A program made the translations under genes and the position numbers. A DNA stretch of 64,000 nucleotides from Nannocystis pusilla (GTDB lineage Bacteria > Myxococcota_A > Polyangia > Nannocystales > Nannocystaceae), in contig NZ_JAPNKE010000002.1 of NCBI RefSeq assembly GCF_026626665.1, positions 5,991,168-6,055,167 on the forward strand, given 5' to 3'. Of the stretch, positions 19,840-27,169 are shown in pieces (position 1 is the stretch's first letter; each line of letters opens with the position of its first letter). Below the pieces are notes generated by a model. The model saw nothing but the letters and a program-made list of their open reading frames with translations. It was not told the DNA's origin and made no database searches.

Positions 19840-22431
19840 CTACTCGCCGGCCTTGCGGGTCGCCGCTTCGATGCGGCGCTGCTCCTCGGCGTCGATCACC
19901 CCGTCGCGCAGCGCTCGCTCGACCTCGCGGCGGACCGCCTCGCCCGCGCGGGCGCGGGCCTTCTGCACCCGCTTGGCCTCCTCGCCCGCGCGGCGGGCCT
20001 CGGCCTCAGCGCGGCGGCCCTCCGCCTGCGTCCGGCGGCCCTCCGCCTCGATCTGCAGGCGCTCGCGCTCGGCCCGGCGGGCCTCGCTCTGCGCCTCGCG
20101 CTGGGCCTCGCGCTGGATCTGCCGCGCGTCCTCCACGACCCGCCTGTGCTCGCGCTCGAGGCGACGCTGCTCGCGCTGCTGCTCGGCCTGGGCCCGCCCG
20201 CGCTCGTCGGCGGAGGCCCGCAGCGAGCGGGACACCTCGCGCTCGACCTCGTCGGCGATGTTGTCGACGTCGAGGTGCTCCAGCGCGTCGGTGAGGCCGG
20301 CGAGGTCGAGATGTTCGACCTTGCGCTCGACCTCGGCCGCGATCTTCTCGGCCCGCCCGGCCAGCTCGGCCAGCTGCTGCGGGCTCAGCTCGGGCGCGCG
20401 GCGGGCCAGCGCCTCGGCGCGGCGCTTGAGCTCCTCGATCTTGGCCGCGTCGAGCTTGCTCGCCTGCTTGGCGATCGCCGCCGCCGCGCGCTCGAGGTCT
20501 CGGAGCTGCCTGGCGTCGATCACCTTGGCCTGGACCGCCAGCTTCCCGCCCTCGCGCACCAGCTTCTCCGACACCCGCGGCACCACGACCACGCGCCGGT
20601 GCGACCCGCCGTGCTCGTCCGAACAGCTGTCGTCGTCGTCGTCGTCATGGTCGTGCTCCACCGCGATGCGGAACGCGGGCGGCGACGGCGGCATCGGCGG
20701 CGTCGGCGGCGTCGGCGGCACCGGGCCCACCGCGTGCGGCGGCCCCGGCACGCGCAGGCTCGGCGACGGCACCACGTAGTTCACCTGCGGCACGAACACC
20801 TGGACCGACGAGCCCGGCCGCCCCTGCTCGCGCAGCTCGGTCGCCTTCCGCTCGTGCCGCTCCGCCTGGCGCTGCGCCCGGCGCTGCTTCGCCGTCCGCG
20901 GATCGGCGACCGCCTCGGGCGGCGTCGGCGGCGTCGGTGCGACGCCCAGCATCGTCGGCGCCGGCGGTGTCGTCCAGGCGCCCGGGGGCGTCGTCCAGGC
21001 GCCCGGGGGCGTCGTCCAGGCGCCCAGCGCCGTCGTCGGCGCCGTCGGCGGGGCCACCCCGAGCACCGTCGCCGGCTCGGGCGTCGCCGACGCGAACACG
21101 GGCTCGGGCATCAGCTCCGGATCGGGCGGCACCGGCGGCTCGGGCACCTCGGCGCGCGCGATCGACAGCGACAGCCCCGGCGCGCCGAGACCGACCATCG
21201 CCAGCAGCGCCGCGCCCAGCAGCCCGCGCCAGCGCCGGGCCCAGCGGCCGCGCTCGCGCTCGCGGGCGTCGAGCAGGCGCTCGACCCGACGCACCAGCAG
21301 CGAGCTCTTGCCCGCCATCGGGCTGGCGAACTTCCCGGCCATGTCCGAGCCGCCCGGCCACTGCGCCACCTCCGTCAGGCAGCGCGCCAGGTGCAGCCCC
21401 GACCCGGTGTGGCGGACCGCCCAGTCGTCGCACAGCTCCTCGGCCGCCTCTTGCATCCCGCGGCGGGCCACCCGGTTGAGCGGCTGGAAGAACAGCGCCG
21501 CCTCGAGCACCGACGCCAGCACCTGCCAGGCCGGATCGCGGCGCAGCACGTGGGCCAGCTCGTGGGCCAGCATCGCCTCTTGCTGACGCGGCGCCAGCCC
21601 GTGCGCCCGCGCCGGCACCACGATCTCGCGGCTCGCCAGGGCCATCGGCGAACCTACCCGTTCGGACATGGTCAAACGGACACTGTCCTGAGGGACACGT
21701 ACGTGCGCCATCAGCCGCAGCAGCCGCTCGCGCAACGGACCCTGGCGCAGCGGCGTGCGCCCGCGGAGGCCGCGACGCAGCCGCATCGCGGTCACCCCGA
21801 GCCGGCCGAGCGAGGCCGCCGCGCCGAGCCCGAACAGCCCGGCGAAGAGCCACGCGGTCCACCCGGCCTGCGACTCGCCGGCCGGCGGCGCCCCGGGGGC
21901 CAGCGGCGGGGCGGACGGCACCATCGGCGCCATCATCGGCGGCGCCGACGTCGGCGCGCCCGACATCGCCGGCTCGATCATCGCCGCCGACGTCACGAAC
22001 GCCGCGTGATCGATCCGCACGTTCGCCGGCGCGGCGAACACCGCGGTCACGCCCGCGTCGGAGATCATCACCACCTGCGGCTCGCAGCCGACGCACCCGT
22101 GCAGCTCCGGCATCATCACCGGCGCCGCGACCTCGACCACCTGCGGAGGCGGCGGCGCGATCGCGGTGTCCGGCGCCAGCGGCGGCTCGCCCGGCGCCAG
22201 CGAGCCGGCCTCGACGTGCACGCTGCCGAGCAGCGGCTCGACCCCGAGCCCCGTCTGCAGCGTCGCCGTGAACAGCCCGCCGACCAGCGACATCTTCCAC
22301 AGCAAGCTGCGGGTCAGCGAGTCGAGCGGGAGGAAGCGAGTGAACGCCCACGTGCCGCCGATCAGCACCGAGCTGTGCACGAAGTACGTGCCCAGCCAGC
22401 TCACCACCGTGTGCACCGCCGGATCAAACAT
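19840..22431 (-). CDS. M56-family (BlaR1/MecR1-like) membrane metalloprotease with long coiled-coil tail
   Basis: 863 residues. N-terminal transmembrane helices (about 8-30 and 44-62), a Pro-rich stretch with a CVGC pair (113-116), and another helix (191-210) lead to the zinc protease motif HELAH (290-294) with EE-L-C-D-D-W (331-336) as the third-ligand region. A helix at about 404-422 is followed by a Pro/Thr region with three GAWTTPP repeats and then about 300 charged residues predicted as coiled coil (Ala/Glu/Arg-rich, 600-860). M56 sensors cut the partner BlaI-type repressor on a signal. Its start overlaps the repressor gene by 8 bases. No beta-lactam-binding domain or beta-lactamase gene is present, so the signal and targets are probably different. 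Confidence 0.88.
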   Translation of the reverse strand: MFDPAVHTVVSWLGTYFVHSSVLIGGTWAFTRFLPLDSLTRSLLWKMSLVGGLFTATLQTGLGVEPLLGSVHVEAGSLAPGEPPLAPDTAIAPPPPQVVEVAAPVMMPELHGCVGCEPQVVMISDAGVTAVFAAPANVRIDHAAFVTSAAMIEPAMSGAPTSAPPMMAPMVPSAPPLAPGAPPAGESQAGWTAWLFAGLFGLGAAASLGRLGVTAMRLRRGLRGRTPLRQGPLRERLLRLMAHVRVPQDSVRLTMSERVGSPMALASREIVVPARAHGLAPRQQEAMLAHELAHVLRRDPAWQVLASVLEAALFFQPLNRVARRGMQEAAEELCDDWAVRHTGSGLHLARCLTEVAQWPGGSDMAGKFASPMAGKSSLLVRRVERLLDARERERGRWARRWRGLLGAALLAMVGLGAPGLSLSIARAEVPEPPVPPDPELMPEPVFASATPEPATVLGVAPPTAPTTALGAWTTPPGAWTTPPGAWTTPPAPTMLGVAPTPPTPPEAVADPRTAKQRRAQRQAERHERKATELREQGRPGSSVQVFVPQVNYVVPSPSLRVPGPPHAVGPVPPTPPTPPMPPSPPAFRIAVEHDHDDDDDDSCSDEHGGSHRRVVVVPRVSEKLVREGGKLAVQAKVIDARQLRDLERAAAAIAKQASKLDAAKIEELKRRAEALARRAPELSPQQLAELAGRAEKIAAEVERKVEHLDLAGLTDALEHLDVDNIADEVEREVSRSLRASADERGRAQAEQQREQRRLEREHRRVVEDARQIQREAQREAQSEARRAERERLQIEAEGRRTQAEGRRAEAEARRAGEEAKRVQKARARAGEAVRREVERALRDGVIDAEEQRRIEAATRKAGE
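20969..21031. repeat. 21-bp tandem repeat x3 in the M56 gene
   Basis: Three near-exact 21-base units (GTCGTCCAGGCGCCCGGGGGC) encode GAWTTPP three times on the minus strand, in the Pro/Thr linker of the protease. Confidence 0.9.
21658..21708. repeat. Palindromic elements inside the M56 coding region
   Basis: TTCGGACATGGTC, AACGGACACTGTCC and GAGGGACACGT follow one another in frame and encode about 15 residues (VPQDSVRLTMSERVG) just before the conserved protease region. The length is compatible with the frame. Confidence 0.6.
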
Positions 22432-22825
22432 CGTCGTCGTCCTCCGCGTCGCCGGATCTCTGGGCCAGGAGCTGCTTGAGCCGCGCGACGTCGTCCGGAT
22501 CGACGTCCCTGTCCTCGACCAGATGGCTGACGAGCGCCGACACGTCGCCGCCGAAGAAGTAATCGGTGACCCGCGACAGCATCGAGCGCCGGACCTCTTC
22601 CTCGGTGACGAGCGCGCGGTAGATGAACTGCCGCCCCTCGACGCGATGCGTCACGGTGCCCTTCTTCTCGAGCCGCGACAGCATCGTCGACACCGTGGTC
22701 GGCGCCAGCTCGCGATCCTGCTCGAGCAAGGCCGTGTGGACATCGGTCGCGGTCGCCTCGCCGCGGTCCCACAAGATCCGCAGCAGGCCGAGCTGCAGAT
22801 CGCTGAGTTGGTGTGACTCGCTCAT
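22424..22825 (-). CDS. BlaI/MecI/CopY-family repressor
   Basis: 133 residues. The N-terminal winged helix is typical (LSDLQLGLLRILWDRGEATATDVHTAL, then APTTVSTMLSRLEKKGTVTHR), and the C-terminal helices are for dimer formation (VSALVSHLVEDRDVDPDDVARLKQLL). Members repress their own operon and are inactivated when the M56 partner cleaves them; the target site is the junction near residues 100-105 (SRVTDYFF), as inferred from the family. The stop overlaps the M56 start. A BlaI-type operator lies 15 bases upstream of its ATG. Confidence 0.93.
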   Translation of the reverse strand: MSESHQLSDLQLGLLRILWDRGEATATDVHTALLEQDRELAPTTVSTMLSRLEKKGTVTHRVEGRQFIYRALVTEEEVRRSMLSRVTDYFFGGDVSALVSHLVEDRDVDPDDVARLKQLLAQRSGDAEDDDDV

Positions 22826-22840
22826 GAACGACAGCCGTAG

Positions 22841-22856
22841 TACTACACATGTAGTA
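22841..22856. promoter_or_regulatory. BlaI-type operator
   Basis: TACTACA-CA-TGTAGTA, a perfect 7+7 inverted repeat with a 2-base centre that includes the TACA-N2-TGTA core of BlaI/MecI operators. It lies 15 bases upstream of the repressor start codon, where bound repressor would block the promoter. A further GTAGTA lies partly upstream. Strong support for self-regulation of the BlaI-M56 operon. Confidence 0.88.
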
Positions 22857-23207
22857 GGGCGTCAAGCGGCCGCGCCGCCGACTCCTCGCTTCGACCCCGC
22901 CAGCTTGCCACCAGCTTCCCTGCGCGACATGCGCGGAAACGCCCTCGCGTCTTTCGCCCACACCCGCTCTCGTGACGCTCCAGTCCTCGCGCCGCGGCCC
23001 TCGCCCGTCGAGCCGATGTTTCCGACGCTCCGCAGCCTCTTGTCGGGGCATCGGTGCGTCCAGCCTCGAGGTAGGCCTCGGTAGCAGTCGGCGCTGGAGC
23101 GATCTGCCTGGCGACCGCGAGGCGCCATCCGGCTTGGAGACCCCCTCTACAATGACCGCGGAGGTCGCCGTGCCGCGTCGCTCGCTCCTGTTCGCAGGGA
23201 TCTTCGC
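22857..23207. other. Intergenic region without a supported gene
   Basis: Divergent region between the repressor and the 23208 gene. I see short frames without signs of coding. Promoters for both sides must lie here; none can be placed with confidence. No palindromic element of the common family is present. Confidence 0.4.
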
Positions 23208-23381
23208 ATGCATCCCATCGTCGGCCGTCGTGTGATCAAGGCCGGCGACGGCGACCCCGACCTCGTCGTCGGCGTCCACTTCCACGGGGAGAGTCACCTC
23301 CTCCTCCACGACGATGACGCCTTCGTCCGCCACGACATCCTCCCCGGCACGCCCTGCAACATCGGCGATCTCGAGCAGTGA
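23208..23381 (+). CDS. Small orphan protein, 57 residues
   Basis: ATG to TGA, 57 residues (MHPIVGRRVIKAGDGDPDL, then VVGVHFHGESHLLLHDDDAF, ending NIGDLEQ). Third positions are almost wholly G/C, which argues for a real gene. The centre has alternating His/hydrophobic residues (HFHGESHLLLH) that could bind a metal; that is inference. It is soluble and lacks a signal peptide. A second gene starts 16 bases later. No family recognised. Confidence 0.5.
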   Translation: MHPIVGRRVIKAGDGDPDLVVGVHFHGESHLLLHDDDAFVRHDILPGTPCNIGDLEQ

Positions 23382-23778
23382 CAGCGGCGCCGGGCAGATG
23401 GCGCGCGGGCTGTCGGTGCCCCGCGTGCTGCAGCGCGAGCTTGGGACGGCAGACCCGGTGCGCCCGGTGCTGCTCTTCGAGCTCGAAATGCCCGAGTGCG
23501 AGGTGATGGAGGCCGTGCTCGCTCAAGAGGCGCAGGTCGATTGCCGGAAGATCGCCGCGTGGGAGTTCGACGCCGAAGCGAGCGCGTCGATCTGCGACGC
23601 CGCCGAACGGATCGCCGCCGGGCGCCTGTCGATCGCCTGCGAGTCTTACGCGATGCCGCAGATCGAGGAGCGCGCGGCGGCTCCCCGCCTGCGCCGCCGC
23701 CCTGGTTGCAGCACGTCCTCGATAACCTCGTCGCCGACTGGCTCGACGCCGCCGGCGGTGGTCGAGGGCGCCGCGCAC

Positions 23779-23906
23779 GTCGTCCCGTACGGCACCGACG
23801 AACACGCCCGCCTGCTGCCGCTGGCAGTGAGCGGCCGCGCGGTCAAGCGGGCCGCGCAGCGCGCGAAAAGGCCCGCCGAGTTTCACCCGGCGGGCCTTCG
23901 CATCGC
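23779..23906. repeat. Direct repeat, copy 1 (gene tail plus hairpin)
   Basis: About 125 bases matching 24830-24958 at roughly 85-90% by eye, offset 1051-1052. It encodes VPYGTDEHARLLPLAVSGRA and includes a hairpin with an 11-bp stem (23868-23878 with 23888-23898). The two copies flank the orphan gene at 24288. Confidence 0.8.
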
Positions 23907-23912
23907 GCGAGT

Positions 23913-24000
23913 TCTCGCTGCATTCCCTCGCCGGTCTCGCTGCATTCCCTCGCCGGTCTCGCTGCATTCCCTCGCCGGTCTCGCTGCATTCCCTCGCCGT
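23913..24000. repeat. 22-bp tandem repeat, four copies
   Basis: TCTCGCTGCATTCCCTCGCC-GG repeated with period 22 starting at 23913, 23935, 23957 and 23979; the copies are essentially identical, so the array is recent. No spacers are present, so it is not CRISPR. It lies directly after the hairpin of repeat copy 1. Confidence 0.95.
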
Positions 24001-24287
24001 CGCTTGTCGGCCGGCGTCCGGCGCGTGTCTTGAGCGGCATGCGAACACCGATCGAACATGGTTCGAGGAATAGGACGACCAGGATTACGACGACACGATG
24101 CCGCTGCACGTGCTCGTACTGAGCCGCGATGCCGAGGGACGATCGGTCGCGCGCCACGGGATAATGGAGCGGTGCAATCACGGCGAAGCCGAGCCTGTGG
24201 ACGGCGCCCCCCGCCACTTAGCACTAATAGGCGTTTGCCTTGGAGCCCCCGACCGTGCGACCATCTATTCGCGATAGGAGTATCCAC

Positions 24288-24743
24288 ATGAGTGATCCGA
24301 CTTTCTCCCGTAGCTCGATCAACCAGTACATCGTGTTCAACCAGAACTACAACGTCCTGCCGGTGAAGATCCGGCTCAAGGGCGCCAGCGACCCGGGCGT
24401 CATCAACCTCAACCCCGGACAGCAGATCGTGGTCGGCATCCAGTACAACGGCAATCTGGCCAAGTTTTATTACAACAATGCCGTCGTGCAGATGATCGAT
24501 CTCAACAACGGCGCCAGCTCCGACGATCTGAACGCGCCGAACTGCGACAACAACAGCTACAACACACTCCGCTACAACGAGGGCAGCCCGCAGGGCGGGC
24601 TCGACGTCGTCAACTTCGATAGCTGCACGTACAAGGCGAGGTTCGACGACCAGGACGGCATCGCCGGCGGTCACAGGGCGGCCTTCGTCCAAACCATCGA
24701 GGGGAGCGCGATCAAGGTCGCTATCCGGCTCGCGGAGGCGTAG
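24288..24743 (+). CDS. Orphan Asn-rich protein, 151 residues
   Basis: A well-placed AGGAG lies 7 bases before the ATG. The protein has no signal peptide or membrane segment and is rich in Asn, Tyr and Gln (NQYIVFNQNYNVLPVKIRL, NGNLAKFYYNNAVVQMIDL, CDNNSYNTLRYNEG), with alternating strands that suggest a beta-sandwich or lectin-like fold. Two Cys (NCDNN and SCTYK) could pair. Codon use is less GC-biased than its neighbours. It sits between the two copies of a direct repeat, which suggests gain by transfer or duplication. I do not recognise the family. Confidence 0.75.
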   Translation: MSDPTFSRSSINQYIVFNQNYNVLPVKIRLKGASDPGVINLNPGQQIVVGIQYNGNLAKFYYNNAVVQMIDLNNGASSDDLNAPNCDNNSYNTLRYNEGSPQGGLDVVNFDSCTYKARFDDQDGIAGGHRAAFVQTIEGSAIKVAIRLAEA

Positions 24744-24829
24744 CGCTGCGGACGATTCGCGTTTCCTGGCCCAGCTGTCGACACGCGTCCGCGGCGCGAC
24801 TACAACGCCGTCGCGCCTATTGGAGACGC

Positions 24830-24958
24830 GTCGTTCCGTACGGCACCGACGAACACGCCTGTCTGCTACCGCTGGCGGTGAGCGGCCGCGCGGTCAAGCG
24901 TGTCGCGTAGCGACGCGAGAAGGCCCGCCGGGGTTCACCCGGCGGGCCTTCGCGTCGT
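24830..24958. repeat. Direct repeat, copy 2 (truncated gene tail plus hairpin)
   Basis: Encodes VPYGTDEHACLLPLAVSGRA, then VKRVA and a TAG stop at 24908-24910, with no upstream part of the gene. It is a 5'-truncated duplicate of the end of the gene at 23398. Confidence 0.8.
24919..24951 (+). terminator. Strong hairpin after the truncated gene tail
   Basis: A perfect 14-bp stem: GAAGGCCCGCCGGG (24919-24932), loop GTTCA, CCCGGCGGGCCTTC (24938-24951). It lies 9 bases past a stop codon. No T-run follows, so termination is likely but not certain. It may also serve the orphan gene at 24288. Confidence 0.65.
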
Positions 24959-25044
24959 GCCGACGAGCGGCCGTCACGCGGCCCTCCTCACCTCGGTTCG
25001 GACCGTTCGGACCGCCCAGAGCGGGAGACCGATCCGGCGAACGA

Positions 25045-25278
25045 TCACCATCGTCGCCCCCGGCCACCGAACTGCGAGATCACCTGATTCACGATTTCCC
25101 GCTGGCTGCTGATGAGGTCGTGAACGTAGCGGCGGGAGGTGTCGCCGCGACAATCGGAGCACGAACCGCCACGGGCCTTCACTCGCGGGCCGAGCTCACG
25201 AACGAACGCGGGTCGGGGTTGCGGTGGATATCAAGCGTGAGGGGGAAGGGCGAGCGGCCGGGGGGTGGTCGTGGTCAT
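25045..25278 (-). pseudogene. Possible small gene broken by frameshifts
   Basis: Three segments with good codon use follow one another in different frames on the minus strand: MTTTTPRPLALP from the ATG at 25278, then LTLDIHRNPDPRSFV, then RELGPRVKARGGSCSDCRGD and TSRRYVHDLISSQREIVNQV ending at the TGA at 25047-25045. Joined, they give about 80 residues with a CSDC pair. Two short indels would explain it, one at a C5 run. This is a weak call; the remainder of 24959-25568 holds nothing I can support. Confidence 0.35.
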
Positions 25279-25568
25279 GGGCCCGGGCCGATCACGTGAG
25301 ACCGCGTCGCCCGCTTCGGGTATTTCACGCGTTCGAAGATGGCTGCGGCTGCCGCGGCGATCCGACCGGCGGCGCGCCCGGCCTCGCCTTGCTCCCCCTG
25401 CTCGGCCGCCGGCGATCGCGGCGAGTCCTGTGATTTTCGCGGAGCCCGAGCACCCCGTCACCTCGGGCGCAGCGCAGTTCGTCCGATCGTCACCGCTCGG
25501 TCTCGCGTTCGCTCGCGCGCGCAGGTCCGCGCTTGTCGGCCTCGCGGCCGGCGGATACGCTGGCGATC

Positions 25569-27017
25569 GTGAACCCTCCCGGCACCGAATTCGACGAGGT
25601 CGCTCTCGGGCTCAAGGCGTCCACCGGCCACCGGGTCGCCGGTGCGTTGATGATCGTCAACGCCGCCCTGGTCCTGCTCGAGACCTTCATGATGCCGGCG
25701 TCGGGCAAGCCCGATCTGCTGCTGACCCCGAGCTTCCCCGTCACGGCGCTCATCGACATCGCCCTCGGCGTCAGCCTCCTGAGCGGCAGCGCCGGCGCCG
25801 TGCGGCTCAGCGTCATCCGCGTCGCCCTCGGCCTCGTGCTATTCACATTGATCCGCGTGCTCGCCGGCGAGTGGTTGGCCGCGGGCATGCAGCTCGGCGT
25901 CAGCGTCGCCTTCCTGCTGCTCCTCCTCGGCCACCCGCGCAAGCTGCGGATCGGCGTCGCAGCGGTCCTGTTCGGCCTCTACCTCGCCCTCGAGGGCCTC
26001 GGCCTCTACATCGTCCTGTCCGGCCAGAACCCGCTCGCTCGCGCCGTGCTGAGCGCTCGCGGCGAGCTGGCCGGCGAGCCCGCGGGCGACGTCGTCGGCG
26101 AGCTCGTGGACTACCGCCTGCGCGCCCCGTCCGACCGCTGGTACCTGCGCACCGGCGAGGCCGCGCGGCGCGACAACCCGCTCGCCGATCGCTGGCTCAT
26201 CCGCCCCGACCTCGACGCTCACATCCTCGTCATCGCCGAGCGCGTGCCCGACACCATGGTCCCGCTGGCCCCCTTCGTCGACACCGTCGTCGGCAACATG
26301 CGCGGCGCCGCCACCAGCTTCGAGCTGCTCGACGCCGCTCCGCTGCCCGGCTACCCCGACACCGGCAAGCTGCTGCGCATGCGCGCCACCGTCGACGGAC
26401 AGAACATCGACTACCTCGCCGGCCTCGTCACCGCCTACGGCTCGGCCTATCAGCTGATCGGCTTCACCGGCGCGCTCAACTTCGCCGCGGTCGAGCCCGA
26501 GCTGCGCGCCGCGATCGAGTCGTTCGTCCTGCCCGCCAGCGCCGCCCTGCCGCAGGGCGCGGGCCGCGTGGTCGGCAACGCCGCGCCTTATGCCATCACC
26601 GCCCCGAACGAGCGCTGGATCACCGCCTCGCCGGAGATGCTGGCGCAGCAGAACCCCGACAGCGACCGGTGGATCTTGCGGCCCGACGTCGACGCCCACC
26701 TCACCGTCGTGCTGGAGCCCCTCGGCGAGGAGACCACGCCCGCCGCGCTGATGCAGCAGATGCCCGAGCGCATGCGCAGCAGCTGGCCGACCGCCAACTT
26801 CCAGCCCGACGAGCCGCTCGCCGGCGCCCACGCGAGCGGCCAGCTCCTCCACGCCAGCGTCGCCGGGGCCCAGGGCGCGTTCGAGATCGACTACGCCCTC
26901 TACGTCGTCGGCCTGCGCGCCTTCCACGTCATCGCCATGGCCCCCGCCCCCGCCTACCCCGGCGTGCGCGACGAGCTGCGCCGGGCCCAGCTGTCGTTCG
27001 AGCCGCCGAACGACTGA
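25569..27017 (+). CDS. Membrane protein with a duplicated C-terminal domain
   Basis: 482 residues from the GTG at 25569. The first 150 residues contain four to five transmembrane helices (GALMIVNAALVLLETFM, ALIDIALGVSLL, VALGLVLFTLIRVL, AVLFGLYLALEGLGLYIVL). The soluble part has two copies of one domain of about 145 residues: each starts with APSDRWYLRTGE or APNERWITASPE, continues NPLADRWLIRPDLDAH or NPDSDRWILRPDVDAH, and ends with a strand pair such as YQLIGFTGAL or FHVIAMAPAP and a final PELRAAIESF or DELRRAQLSF helix. I do not recognise the family. The partner is unknown. Confidence 0.75.
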   Translation: MNPPGTEFDEVALGLKASTGHRVAGALMIVNAALVLLETFMMPASGKPDLLLTPSFPVTALIDIALGVSLLSGSAGAVRLSVIRVALGLVLFTLIRVLAGEWLAAGMQLGVSVAFLLLLLGHPRKLRIGVAAVLFGLYLALEGLGLYIVLSGQNPLARAVLSARGELAGEPAGDVVGELVDYRLRAPSDRWYLRTGEAARRDNPLADRWLIRPDLDAHILVIAERVPDTMVPLAPFVDTVVGNMRGAATSFELLDAAPLPGYPDTGKLLRMRATVDGQNIDYLAGLVTAYGSAYQLIGFTGALNFAAVEPELRAAIESFVLPASAALPQGAGRVVGNAAPYAITAPNERWITASPEMLAQQNPDSDRWILRPDVDAHLTVVLEPLGEETTPAALMQQMPERMRSSWPTANFQPDEPLAGAHASGQLLHASVAGAQGAFEIDYALYVVGLRAFHVIAMAPAPAYPGVRDELRRAQLSFEPPND

Positions 27018-27031
27018 GCGCGCGCCTTCCC

Positions 27032-27102
27032 GTTCGGACATGCCCATCCAGACATGCTCCAATGAGCATGCCCGATGCGTCATGCCCTGAAGGACAGACC
27101 TT
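27032..27102. repeat. Cluster of palindromic elements
   Basis: Five half-sites in 70 bases (TTCGGACATGCCC, AGACATGCTC, GAGCATGCCC, GTCATGCCC, GAAGGACAG) in the gap between the membrane-protein gene and the M23 lipoprotein gene. Confidence 0.65.
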
Positions 27103-27169
27103 CGCGCGGACGTCTGCGAGCGCGCCCGCGAGGCTTGAATTCGTGCGCGCTTTCGAGTACCCCCGAAGG

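Larger units (their letters stand above)
23398..24033 (+). pseudogene. Unrecognised protein gene with probable frame errors and read-through
   Basis: The frame opens MARGLSVPRVLQRELGTADP and runs well to PQIEERAAA. Between about 23690 and 23760 the coding signal moves to another frame (PPWLQHVLDNLVADWLDAAGG), then returns (VEGAAHVVPYGTDEHARLLP, SGRAVKR). A related copy at 24830 ends in a TAG where this one has CAG, so here the frame reads through a hairpin (23868-23898) and a 22-bp tandem repeat before stopping at 24033. The original gene probably ended near 23860. It may form an operon with the 57-residue gene. Function unknown. Confidence 0.45.

Noticed and set aside
22841..22856. Beta-lactam resistance operon
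   Set aside because: The BlaI/M56 pair is present, but there is no beta-lactamase gene and no penicillin-binding sensor domain in the M56 protein.
23913..24000. CRISPR array
   Set aside because: The 22-bp repeats touch each other with no spacers and no cas genes are near.
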